Part shown: positions 1-7,151 of the stretch, piece after piece | Layout: each line of letters opens with the position of its first letter | Position numbering within the stretch: position 1 is the first letter of the stretch | Assembly: GCA_029007295.1 (NCBI GenBank) | Contig: JAQXHN010000028.1 | Span: forward strand, 1 to 64,000 | Origin: Clostridia bacterium | GTDB lineage: Bacteria; Bacillota; Clostridia; Oscillospirales; CAG-272 | Direction: 5' to 3' | Length of the DNA: 64,000 bases | The notes under the pieces: generated by a model | Told to the model about the DNA's origin: nothing | The model's input: the letters and a program-made list of their open reading frames with translations, nothing else | Databases searched by the model: none | Position numbers and translations under genes: made by a program

Positions 1-879
1 GGGATGACAGTACCGATGAGTCCGGACGATCATTTTTGTGATCTGAAGCGGATTGTTTCGGCGGCCAGCGGAAAATCCCGGCGCGTCAACGTGATCATGC
101 CGATGCTTTACGAGGGACGGCAGCATCGCCGCAGCGCCCGCGAATCGCTGGACTGTGCGCTGATGCTTCAGGAGCTTTCCGATATTTGTGTCACAAATAT
201 CCTCACGTTCGACGCGCATGATCCGCGTGTGCAAAATGCGATTCCGTCCGGCTGCTTTGAAAACGTGCAGCCGTATTATCAGATGATCAAGGCGCTGCAT
301 AATACGCAGCCTGATGTTGCGTTTGATTTTGATAAGACCATGGTCGTTTCTCCCGACGAGGGCGGTATGTCGCGTTGTATGTATTACTCGTCTGTGCTCG
401 GTCTTGACCTCGGAATGTTTTATAAGAGAAGAAATTATTCCGTTGTTGTCGACGGCAGAAACCCTATCGAAGCGCATGAGTATCTCGGCAGAAGCGTTAA
501 GGGCAAAGATGTTATCGTTGTTGACGATATGATTTCGTCGGGCGAATCAATATTCGAGGTTGCACAGCAGCTGAAGCTAAAGGGCGCAAAGCGAATTTTC
601 GTATTTGCCTCCTTCGGACTTTTCTGCGACGGTCTTGATAAATTTGACCGGATGTACGAGGAAAAGGTATTTGATAAGATATTCACGACAAATCTTATAT
701 ACAGAACTAACGAGCTTTTAAAACGCGAATGGTACCAGGAGGTCGACATGTGTAAATATGTTGCGCTGTTGGTTGATACTCTAAATCACGATTCGTCCAT
801 AAGCAAGCTGCTGCAGCCTGCAGACAGAATAAACCGTCTGCTTGAAAAGCTCCCTGATAACAGGAAAAATGTAAAATAA
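1..879 (+). CDS. prs: Ribose-phosphate pyrophosphokinase (PRPP synthetase), 5' end cut off by the window
   Basis: Makes phosphoribosyl pyrophosphate from ribose 5-phosphate and ATP in the cytoplasm, feeding nucleotide, His and Trp synthesis. The reading frame is open to base 1, so the true start lies upstream. The clearest motif is the PRPP-binding loop VVDDMISSGES near residue 172 counted from the first Met, preceded by a FDAHDP stretch and VVSPDEGG, which match the catalytic and regulatory flag segments of the family. The long C-terminal half (FASFGLFCDGLDKFD) resembles the divergent PRPP synthetases common in Clostridia rather than the short E. coli type. It converges on spoIVB with a hairpin between them. 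The family call is secure; the complete length is unknown. Confidence 0.88.
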   Translation, partial: GMTVPMSPDDHFCDLKRIVSAASGKSRRVNVIMPMLYEGRQHRRSARESLDCALMLQELSDICVTNILTFDAHDPRVQNAIPSGCFENVQPYYQMIKALHNTQPDVAFDFDKTMVVSPDEGGMSRCMYYSSVLGLDLGMFYKRRNYSVVVDGRNPIEAHEYLGRSVKGKDVIVVDDMISSGESIFEVAQQLKLKGAKRIFVFASFGLFCDGLDKFDRMYEEKVFDKIFTTNLIYRTNELLKREWYQEVDMCKYVALLVDTLNHDSSISKLLQPADRINRLLEKLPDNRKNVK

Positions 880-883
880 AACA

Positions 884-915
884 GTAACGGAGATTTCATT
901 TGAAATCTCCGTTAC
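884..915 (-). terminator. Perfect 15-bp stem-loop between prs and spoIVB
   Basis: Arms 884-898 and 901-915 are exact reverse complements around a two-base centre. The stem includes the spoIVB stop codon. On the minus strand it is followed by a T-rich run, so it should terminate spoIVB. On the plus strand there is no U-tract, so prs termination is less certain. Confidence 0.8.
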
Positions 916-2060
916 GAATATAACTCGGGCATATTGGATAGCATATTCTCCGCATAAACTCCGTATCCGCTTTTCGGGTTGTCGATAAGGACATGAGTTA
1001 CGGCGCCGACGATTTTACCGTTTTGAATTATGGGGCTTCCCGACATACCCTGAACAATTCCTCCGCTCAAGCTCAATAGCTTGGAGTCCGTGACTTCAAT
1101 AATCATATCTCGGTAGGCGTTCTTGCCGTCGGTCAGGGAAGCGATATTTATTTCAAATTCCTTTGGCGTATTTCCGTAAAGTGTGCATAGAATAGTCGCT
1201 TTACCTTCCTTTACCTCTTTAATAGGTGCGACCGATAAAGGTTCGTTGTTTGCGATGTTTTTTGCCAGATTTCCGTATACTCCTACAAATGTGTTTCCCG
1301 ACATTATGCCTATTTCTCCGGTAAGCGTGCCGTGAAGCTCGCCGGGGGATCCGGGAACGCTTTGTTTTACACCGGAAATTGAGGCGTCAAAAATTTTACC
1401 GTTCCTAAACGGCATTATTATTCCGGAATCCGAGTCGCAAATTGCATGTCCCAGCCCCGCAAAATAGGAATTATCGGGATTCAGAAACGTTACCGTGCCT
1501 ATTCCCCTTGCGCTGTCTTTAATCCATAAGCCTATTTTCCACTCCTTTTCGCTTTGAGAAAAAGCCGGTGTAACCGTTACCTCATTAATTTTTCCGTCCC
1601 TTAATACGCTCAGAATAACGGGCATACCGTCGCTGTTCGCAATGCAGTCAAAGAGCATGTCCGAGGACTCAAGCGGGTTTGAATCAATCGCGGTGATTAT
1701 ATCTCCGCTTTTAATACCGGCCTTTCCCGAGGGCGAATAATTTCCCTTATCCGTATCGACGTCGCTGGTTGCGCTGACAACAATTCCCTCTGTTTTCATA
1801 CACATACCGAACGGCATACCTCCGGGTATAAGCCGAAGTCCCTTTAATGTTTCCCGGTCTATTTTTTTTGTGCTTTCGGACGGGAGATCCTCATTGCTTG
1901 AAATTACGGCGTTTTCCGATGTGTTTCCTGCAAATACGGCGTTGATTTCTGTATTTGCGATTTCCGTTTCGACGGAATATGACAAAAAGCAAAGATAAGT
2001 CACAACGGTAATAAAAAGCGCCAATGCAATTCTGAATTTTATCCTTTGTGCTTTGTTCAT
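912..2060 (-). CDS. spoIVB: SpoIVB serine peptidase (sporulation intercompartmental signalling)
   Basis: In endospore formers SpoIVB is secreted from the forespore into the intermembrane space and cleaves SpoIVFA, releasing pro-sigma-K processing in the mother cell. This 382-residue protein has an N-terminal membrane anchor (about residues 9-29), a PDZ domain (about 88-165), and an SA-clan peptidase domain. His205 in the GLGHAICD segment, an Asp near 360 and Ser342 in GMSGSP fit the catalytic triad. The start has a good AGGAGG-type site (CGGAGGAAAACC then ATG). A CATAATA box on the minus strand (2099-2105) resembles a sigma-F/G -10 element, but I see no convincing -35. Its presence is the main sign that the organism sporulates. 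Confidence 0.93.
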   Translation of the reverse strand: MNKAQRIKFRIALALFITVVTYLCFLSYSVETEIANTEINAVFAGNTSENAVISSNEDLPSESTKKIDRETLKGLRLIPGGMPFGMCMKTEGIVVSATSDVDTDKGNYSPSGKAGIKSGDIITAIDSNPLESSDMLFDCIANSDGMPVILSVLRDGKINEVTVTPAFSQSEKEWKIGLWIKDSARGIGTVTFLNPDNSYFAGLGHAICDSDSGIIMPFRNGKIFDASISGVKQSVPGSPGELHGTLTGEIGIMSGNTFVGVYGNLAKNIANNEPLSVAPIKEVKEGKATILCTLYGNTPKEFEINIASLTDGKNAYRDMIIEVTDSKLLSLSGGIVQGMSGSPIIQNGKIVGAVTHVLIDNPKSGYGVYAENMLSNMPELYS

Positions 2061-2151
2061 GGTTTTCCTCCGTTTTTCATCGAAAGTCGATGTAATATTA
2101 TTATGTGAGTTTAAATCTTATATATAAATGTAATATTTGAACGGTAAATAA

Positions 2152-2175
2152 AATTAAGGCTTGTATGCCTTAATT
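2152..2175. repeat. 9-bp inverted repeat between spoIVB and tRNA-Lys
   Basis: AATTAAGGC at 2152-2160 and GCCTTAATT at 2167-2175 are exact reverse complements separated by six bases. No gene ends nearby on the strand where it would have a T-rich tail (minus), so it may be an operator or relic terminator. The rest of 2061-2263 is AT-rich with no other gene visible. Confidence 0.5.
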
Positions 2176-2263
2176 AACCTTGATTATGTATGAAAAAAAC
2201 GATAAAAATACAATTAGCATTACAAAATCACAATTTGTTAACTTTTATATTTGAATTTTTCTG

Positions 2264-2292
2264 TTGACAAAACATAAATGTTGTGATATTAT
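2264..2292 (+). promoter_or_regulatory. Sigma-A promoter of tRNA-Lys
   Basis: TTGACA at 2264-2269, a 17-base spacer, and TATTAT at 2287-2292. The predicted start is near 2299, just upstream of the tRNA. The spacer carries an imperfect inverted repeat (AACAT-AA-ATGTT). Confidence 0.8.
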
Positions 2293-2306
2293 ATTTAGGC
2301 TGAATT

Positions 2307-2382
2307 GCCCCTGTAGCTCAGATGGTAGAGCATTTGACTTTTAATCAAAGGGTCCGGAGTTCGAGTCTCCGCAGGAGCACCA
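2307..2382 (+). tRNA. tRNA-Lys (anticodon TTT)
   Basis: A 76-base cloverleaf with encoded CCA (2380-2382). The D arm is GCTC/GAGC, the anticodon stem TTTGA/TCAAA surrounds loop CTTTTAA with anticodon TTT, and the T stem is CGGAG/CTCCG with loop TTCGAGT. The acceptor stem pairs except for one C3-A70 mismatch. It has its own promoter and terminator. Confidence 0.96.
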
Positions 2383-2384
2383 TG

Positions 2385-2414
2385 AGAGCAAGTCTGTGGG
2401 CTTGCTCTTTTGTT
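2385..2414 (+). terminator. Rho-independent terminator of tRNA-Lys
   Basis: AGAGCAAG (2385-2392) pairs with CTTGCTCT (2401-2408), followed by TTTGTT. It begins two bases after the CCA end, so processing of the tRNA 3' end must be close-coupled to termination. Confidence 0.85.
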
Positions 2415-2463
2415 ATACATTGAGGACGTATATTAACTAAATGTTAACAACAACGCTTGATTG

Positions 2464-2492
2464 TTGCATAATTTGTCATTCTGTGATATAAT
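2464..2492 (+). promoter_or_regulatory. Sigma-A promoter with extended -10, start of the division-gene run
   Basis: TTGCAT at 2464-2469, 17-base spacer, TGATATAAT with the -10 at 2487-2492. It is the only good promoter before the HlyD-like gene and may drive the long co-directional run that follows. Confidence 0.7.
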
Positions 2493-2569
2493 AAACATAA
2501 TGAATTGAATTTGGCACTATTTCCAGACGCTCATAATAATCGGAGGCGATTGCAACGGACAGACAGTTT

Positions 2570-3814
2570 TTGAAAAATGCATTAAAATATATCGTATCCG
2601 CTGTCGTATCTCTGCTCATTATCGCATACATAATTTACCATGTGGTCAATTCATTCGGTACGTCCGTCGAAACTCAGCCCGCACAGCTGGTCAGCGTAAG
2701 GGAAACACTTTCCGGCGACGGCTATATTTTCAGAGACGAAACGCTGCTTTATTCAAATTCGGCGGGCGGCGCAAGCTATGCTTTCAATAACGGAAAGCTC
2801 GTGTTTTCGGGGGCCAAAATTGCCGATATTTACTCCGGCAGTAATGTTGAAGAGATCAAAAGCCAAATTGCAAAAATAGACAAGCAGATTTCAATTATTC
2901 AAAATTCGAGCGTTTCCGGAAACGCCCTTTTGACCGATTCAAAATCAATGGATATGTCTATTTCGTCGCTGTATTATACAATGATCGGAAAAATGATTAA
3001 GAATGAGCCCGATTATGTAATAAGGCGCTCGGACGACCTTCTTATCTTGCTTAATAAACGTCAGATAGTCCTTAAAGCCGTTGCCGATTTTTCTTCCAGA
3101 ATTTCCGAGCTGCAGTCGCAAAAGGCAACGCTTACCGCATCTCTTAATTCCATTTCGGAAACGGTATGGTCGCCCTCGTCGGGTTATTTCTATAATGAGG
3201 CGGACGGATACGAAAATATTTTTTCATCCTCAAAAATAGACAGTCTGACATATAAGGATTTTGAAAATTTAACGAAAACTCAGCCGGACCCGCAAATAAT
3301 AAACTCGCAGAACGTAATCGGAAAATTGATGAATAAACATACATGGTATGTCGCAATGTCGTTCAAGACCAATCAGATTGCAGGCTTTAACGTGGGCGAT
3401 ACCTACACCTTGGTTTTTCCCTATAATTCCGAAGCGGAGCTTTCAATGAAGCTTTATCAGATCGTACAGGATACGGAATCCGATAATGTGCTGCTTATTT
3501 TTCAGTCGGGCTCGGTTCCGGAGAATTTCAATTTCCTGAGAATGCAGAGCGTTGACGTAGTAAAAAACACATATAAGGGATACCGTGTTCCCATATCCGC
3601 CGTGCGAATTGTTAACGGCAAAAAGGGAGTTTATATTTTAAACGGAAACGTAGTCGAGTTTAAGCTTATTGATTCTCTTGTTGAAATAGGAGGAAACCTG
3701 ATTGTTTCCGAGCAGGACAAGCTGAATGACGAGAACTATCAAACAAAGCTCGGCTTTTACGACCAAATCATAACAAAGGGTAAAAATCTATATGAACACA
3801 AGGTTATCGGATGA
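2570..3814 (+). CDS. HlyD-like membrane-anchored periplasmic-adaptor-type protein
   Basis: Predicted 414-residue protein with one N-terminal membrane segment (about residues 7-25) and a mostly extracytoplasmic body. The layout is a beta/lipoyl-like start (GDGYIFRDETLL), a central alpha-helical hairpin (about 90-215), and a C-terminal beta barrel ending in an ISAVRIVNGKKGVYI segment typical of efflux adaptors. No transporter partner is adjacent. Its place before yggS-sepF suggests a cell-envelope or division-linked role, but this is inference. The start is uncertain: TTG 2570 is 23 bases from the only strong SD (GGAGG, 2542-2546), and the frame runs open upstream to ATT 2549 and ACG 2555. It overlaps yggS by 23 bases. 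Confidence 0.65.
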   Translation: MKNALKYIVSAVVSLLIIAYIIYHVVNSFGTSVETQPAQLVSVRETLSGDGYIFRDETLLYSNSAGGASYAFNNGKLVFSGAKIADIYSGSNVEEIKSQIAKIDKQISIIQNSSVSGNALLTDSKSMDMSISSLYYTMIGKMIKNEPDYVIRRSDDLLILLNKRQIVLKAVADFSSRISELQSQKATLTASLNSISETVWSPSSGYFYNEADGYENIFSSSKIDSLTYKDFENLTKTQPDPQIINSQNVIGKLMNKHTWYVAMSFKTNQIAGFNVGDTYTLVFPYNSEAELSMKLYQIVQDTESDNVLLIFQSGSVPENFNFLRMQSVDVVKNTYKGYRVPISAVRIVNGKKGVYILNGNVVEFKLIDSLVEIGGNLIVSEQDKLNDENYQTKLGFYDQIITKGKNLYEHKVIG

Positions 3815-4520
3815 TTACAAACAGAGCATCAGGTCATCCATTGAAAAAATTAATTCCGATATACTTATTTCAAGCGAAAAAAGATCCGGACCGAAGGCGG
3901 TATTGTGCGCCGCAACCAAAACAGTACCTGCCGAAGCCGTCAATTTTGCCGCAAGAGAATGCGGGCTCAGATGCATAGGCGAAAACCGTGTTCAGGAGCT
4001 GCTTGCAAAATATGACGAGCTGGACCGCGAGCTGCTCGATATTCATTTTATCGGCAGACTGCAGACAAACAAGGTAAAGTATATAGTTGATAAGGTAAGT
4101 ATGATTCATTCGGTGGACTCGGTAAGATTGGCGGAGGAAATCGAAAAAAGATGTGCCGAAAAAAATAAAGTTATGGACGTTTTAATCGAGCTGAATGTTG
4201 GGGAAGAAGAAAACAAGGGCGGAGTAATGCCGAATGAGTTTGACGCTTTGGCAGAAAAGCTTGTCTCGTTTGAACATATAAAGGTCCGCGGAATTATGAC
4301 AATAGGACCGATTTGTGCAAAAGAATGTGAATATTTCGAATTTTTTAAAAAAACTTATCATTTTTTTATTGACATTTTGCCGAAAAAAATACATAATATA
4401 TATAACCCTGTTTTGTCGATGGGTATGAGTGATTCGTATAATATTGCACTTGAGTGCGGTTCTACAATGATAAGACCCGGAAGTGCGATATTCGGACGCA
4501 GGGATTACATAACAAAATAA
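3792..4520 (+). CDS. yggS: YggS-family pyridoxal-phosphate homeostasis protein
   Basis: Members bind PLP without a known catalytic reaction and buffer vitamin B6 and amino acid pools. Lys43 in CAATKTVPAE is the expected Schiff-base lysine. Further family signatures are GENRVQE, FIGRLQTNK, IELNVGEE, RGIMTIGP, and GSTMIRPGSAIFG at the phosphate-binding end. The 242-residue length is normal. It overlaps the end of the HlyD-like gene, which implies translational coupling. Its position directly before sepF is the classic ylmE-ylmF order of Firmicutes division clusters. Confidence 0.93.
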   Translation: MNTRLSDDYKQSIRSSIEKINSDILISSEKRSGPKAVLCAATKTVPAEAVNFAARECGLRCIGENRVQELLAKYDELDRELLDIHFIGRLQTNKVKYIVDKVSMIHSVDSVRLAEEIEKRCAEKNKVMDVLIELNVGEEENKGGVMPNEFDALAEKLVSFEHIKVRGIMTIGPICAKECEYFEFFKKTYHFFIDILPKKIHNIYNPVLSMGMSDSYNIALECGSTMIRPGSAIFGRRDYITK

Positions 4521-4558
4521 AAATAATTCACTAAAATTTTTTTGGAGGATAATATACT

Positions 4559-5032
4559 ATGGGATTTATGGATAAGATCAAGGGTATGGTTAACCCCGAC
4601 GACGGTTATGACGATTTCGATGAATACGACGCACAGGACGGCGAAGGCTACGACGATAATACATATGAGCAACAGTCCGCTCCCGCACGTTCACAAAATG
4701 TTGCCCATCAGACGTACGGCGGAAACGGAAACGCAGCTCTTGAATTAAAGGTTGTTCGTCCCGAGCGCTTTGATTCAGTTACGCAGATTGCCGACCACCT
4801 TTTAAACGGCCGTACCGTTGTTCTCAATCTTGAGGCGACAAATAAGGAAACCGCACGCAGAATGATTGACTTTTTAAGCGGCGTTGCATACTCAATTGAG
4901 GGTAATCTCAAGAAGGTTGCAAATACCACTTATGTTATCACGCCCGGAAATGTTGCAGTGGACAATGACGGAACCGAACGCAACGGTGCTCAGCCGGCTA
5001 ACAACGGCACGGAAATGTACGGCAATCTCTAA
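4559..5032 (+). CDS. sepF: SepF cell-division protein
   Basis: SepF tethers FtsZ to the membrane and forms rings that support septum synthesis. The 157-residue protein has the N-terminal membrane-binding amphipathic helix (MGFMDKIKGMV), an acidic low-complexity linker, and the DUF552 core (about residues 60-135: VVRPERFDSV, GRTVVLNLE, RRMIDFLSG). GGAGG upstream of the ATG is well placed. An Asn/Gly-rich tail follows the core. It is followed by a structured intergenic RNA region and ylmH. Confidence 0.94.
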   Translation: MGFMDKIKGMVNPDDGYDDFDEYDAQDGEGYDDNTYEQQSAPARSQNVAHQTYGGNGNAALELKVVRPERFDSVTQIADHLLNGRTVVLNLEATNKETARRMIDFLSGVAYSIEGNLKKVANTTYVITPGNVAVDNDGTERNGAQPANNGTEMYGNL

Positions 5033-5078
5033 TCTCAAACAGGCTCGGATTCTCCCGACCGAAGTGAGCTTTGAGATT
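5031..5078 (+). promoter_or_regulatory. Long RNA hairpin overlapping the sepF stop codon
   Basis: AATCTCAAA (5031-5039) pairs with TTTGAGATT (5070-5078). The helix can continue through GCTC/GAGC after a CAG bulge. It begins inside the sepF stop codon and precedes a second, terminator-like hairpin. It may protect the sepF mRNA end or form part of an attenuator; I recognise no known leader family. Confidence 0.55.
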
Positions 5079-5112
5079 GTGCTTCGGATTTTAGTTTGTG
5101 TATAGCATTTGG

Positions 5113-5150
5113 GGAGGCTTTTTAAGTCTCCTCTATTGTGTTTTGTTTTT
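5113..5150 (+). terminator. Attenuator-like terminator between sepF and ylmH
   Basis: GGAGGCTT (5113-5120) pairs with AAGTCTCC (5124-5131), with one G-T pair and a three-base loop, followed by a U-rich stretch to 5152. The ylmH ATG at 5154 sits directly after this U-tract and has no Shine-Dalgarno site, so read-through would set ylmH expression. Confidence 0.6.
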
Positions 5151-5153
5151 ATT

Positions 5154-5903
5154 ATGATAAACGACGACATTCATCTTGACGACCTGCTGTCGAAAAGAGA
5201 TAAGGGCGAAACCGCCTGTACAAGATTTCTCAATGAAGCCGAGGCCGCTTTATGCGAGCGGTATTTGGCTTCCCGAAAAGAGGATTTTATTCTGTTCGGG
5301 GGTTATGACGGCTGTATAAGGTCGAGAATCATATTACCGGCATATTGGGATAAGGATACGCTTGATACCTCGGATTATGTTACGAGCGTTAAAATCAAAG
5401 GAACGGCTTACCGTGAGCTGAGCCATTCCGATTTTCTCGGTTCGATTACGGGATGCGGAATTTCACGGAATGCGGTAGGCGATATTGTCGTTTCCGATGA
5501 TAAAACGGAAGCGGTGGTATTTTGCACGCCGGATATTGCTGCTTTTCTTTTGGAATCTCCGGATACTCTTGAATATGTCGGCAGGGATAAGGTGAAAATC
5601 ACCGAATATAAGGTTGACGCTTCCTTTTCCCCGAAAAGACAGTATGAAGAATTTACGGCGTTTGTATCCTCTCTGCGCCTTGACTGCGTTGTCGGAGCCG
5701 TATTGAAAACCTCAAGGGAAAATGCAAAATCATATATTTTCAAGGAAAAGGTAACTCTCAATTATCTCCCCGTGAAGGACAATGACTGCCGTATTGAAAA
5801 ATCCGACGTCTTAACCGTAAGGGGAAAAGGAAAATACCGTATTTCGGACTTATCCGAAACAAAAAAAGGCAGAATACGTATAACTGTTTTGAAATTTATT
5901 TAA
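5154..5903 (+). CDS. ylmH: YlmH-family S4-domain RNA-binding protein
   Basis: YlmH proteins bind RNA or ribosomes and in some Firmicutes act on stalled 50S-peptidyl-tRNA complexes. They sit in the division cluster between sepF and divIVA, as here. The protein has an N-terminal mixed alpha/beta region (LLSKRDKGETACTRFLNEAE, YLASRKEDFILFGGYDG) and a C-terminal S4 domain (about 185-249: FTAFVSSLRLDCVVGAVL, VLTVRGKGKYRI). I chose ATG 5154; the frame is open to a TTG at 5109, but that start would lie within and before the hairpin. Neither start has a proper SD, which is unusual for this window. Confidence 0.88.
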   Translation: MINDDIHLDDLLSKRDKGETACTRFLNEAEAALCERYLASRKEDFILFGGYDGCIRSRIILPAYWDKDTLDTSDYVTSVKIKGTAYRELSHSDFLGSITGCGISRNAVGDIVVSDDKTEAVVFCTPDIAAFLLESPDTLEYVGRDKVKITEYKVDASFSPKRQYEEFTAFVSSLRLDCVVGAVLKTSRENAKSYIFKEKVTLNYLPVKDNDCRIEKSDVLTVRGKGKYRISDLSETKKGRIRITVLKFI

Positions 5904-5927
5904 TCTCGAATGATATAGGAGTGAAAA

Positions 5928-7100
5928 ATGAATAAACCTTCCGAAAACAAGCAAAAGGACTTTACCCGTGTATTGCGGGGATATGCACCTAATGAGGTTG
6001 AAGAGTACATTTCTCTGCAAAGAAAAGAAGCGGACGAAATGAGGGCATATATTGCCGAGCTCGAAAACAGAATAAGCTATCTTTCAAAGCAAAATAATAT
6101 TTTAAAGCACACGAATGCAACTCCGAAATACATACTTGACGAAGCCAGAGCGCTTGGAGAACAAATAATAAGCAATGCAAATGAAGAGGCTGCAATTATC
6201 ATCGCTTCCGCAAAGACAAGCTGTGATAATCTCATGAACGAATTCAGGTTCCGTATGGGACAGGAGAAGGAAAAGCTGATTGCGCTTCAAAATACCGTTC
6301 AGGAATTCAAAACAAACCTTTATTCCGCATATCAAAAGCATATTGACGATGTTGAAAGCATCACGGACACGGCTGATCTTGAAGCATTAAAAATGGATTC
6401 GGAGGAATATTCCGAAAAAGTTGTTGCGGACATTAAGACTGAGGTTGCGTACCTTACCGCAGAGCTTAAGCAAAAGCGGGAGAACGAATCCGAAAACAAA
6501 ATCGACGATGAGTATTTTGCCAACCGTGAAGCGGAGCTTGAAGCAGAGCTTGCAAACGAACAGCGGAATTTAGGTGAAACAACGGTTTTTAATCCGGATA
6601 TTGATTTGAGCGACCTGCCTGAAGACGGCGCTTTAAATGAAGACAACAGTTCGGATAATATTTCCAATATCACCGAAAACGAATTCATCGAAGAGAATGA
6701 AGAGGGAGCCGAAGAAAAGCAAGCGTCTGTCGGAGAATATATGCAGGAAACCGAAGACGATATGATTGCTGTCGGCGATGAGGATAATTCCGTTCCCGTG
6801 TACGAAGACATTTCGGCACAATCAGACAGCAAGGAATCCGCCGAAAACGAGGAAATTCCGCTTTACGATGAAGCAAAAATCGCCCGGGCTTCGGGAGAAT
6901 CGAAAGAAGAAACGGTAAACGGCGTACTTTTTCCCGATGATAAGATTCCGGATTTGATATATTCCTCCGAAAAATCCGGCAAGAAGCCGAAAAAACACAA
7001 AAAAAGCGACGCAATGGCGAGCTATGACGATATACTTGAAAATTTTGCCCGTGAACTCGGCGAGGAAAAAGAAAACGCAAGCGAAGCTGACAATAGCTGA
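5928..7100 (+). CDS. divIVA: DivIVA-domain protein
   Basis: DivIVA proteins sense negative membrane curvature at poles and septa and recruit partners. The N-terminal lipid-binding motif and first coiled coil are clear (FTRVLRGYAPNEVEEYI, about residues 12-28; coil to about 70), followed by a second coil to about 215. The C-terminal third is a long acidic, probably disordered tail rich in Glu, Asp and Ser, ending in a Lys-rich patch (KKPKKHKKSD). At 390 residues it is much longer than B. subtilis DivIVA (164), the extra length being the tail. A good SD (AGGAG) precedes the ATG. It is followed closely by ileS. Confidence 0.9.
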   Translation: MNKPSENKQKDFTRVLRGYAPNEVEEYISLQRKEADEMRAYIAELENRISYLSKQNNILKHTNATPKYILDEARALGEQIISNANEEAAIIIASAKTSCDNLMNEFRFRMGQEKEKLIALQNTVQEFKTNLYSAYQKHIDDVESITDTADLEALKMDSEEYSEKVVADIKTEVAYLTAELKQKRENESENKIDDEYFANREAELEAELANEQRNLGETTVFNPDIDLSDLPEDGALNEDNSSDNISNITENEFIEENEEGAEEKQASVGEYMQETEDDMIAVGDEDNSVPVYEDISAQSDSKESAENEEIPLYDEAKIARASGESKEETVNGVLFPDDKIPDLIYSSEKSGKKPKKHKKSDAMASYDDILENFARELGEEKENASEADNS

Positions 7101-7151
7101 CGACAAATAATAATGAAAAACCGACGCTGTCGGAGAAATGGAATAACAGAA

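Noticed and set aside
2307..2382. tRNA-Lys as a possible pseudogene because of the C3-A70 mismatch
   Set aside because: All other stems pair, CCA is encoded, and promoter and terminator are intact, so it is most likely functional.
7101..7151. T-box leader before ileS
   Set aside because: The divIVA-ileS gap is about 50 bases, with no room for a T-box and no specifier or antiterminator elements.
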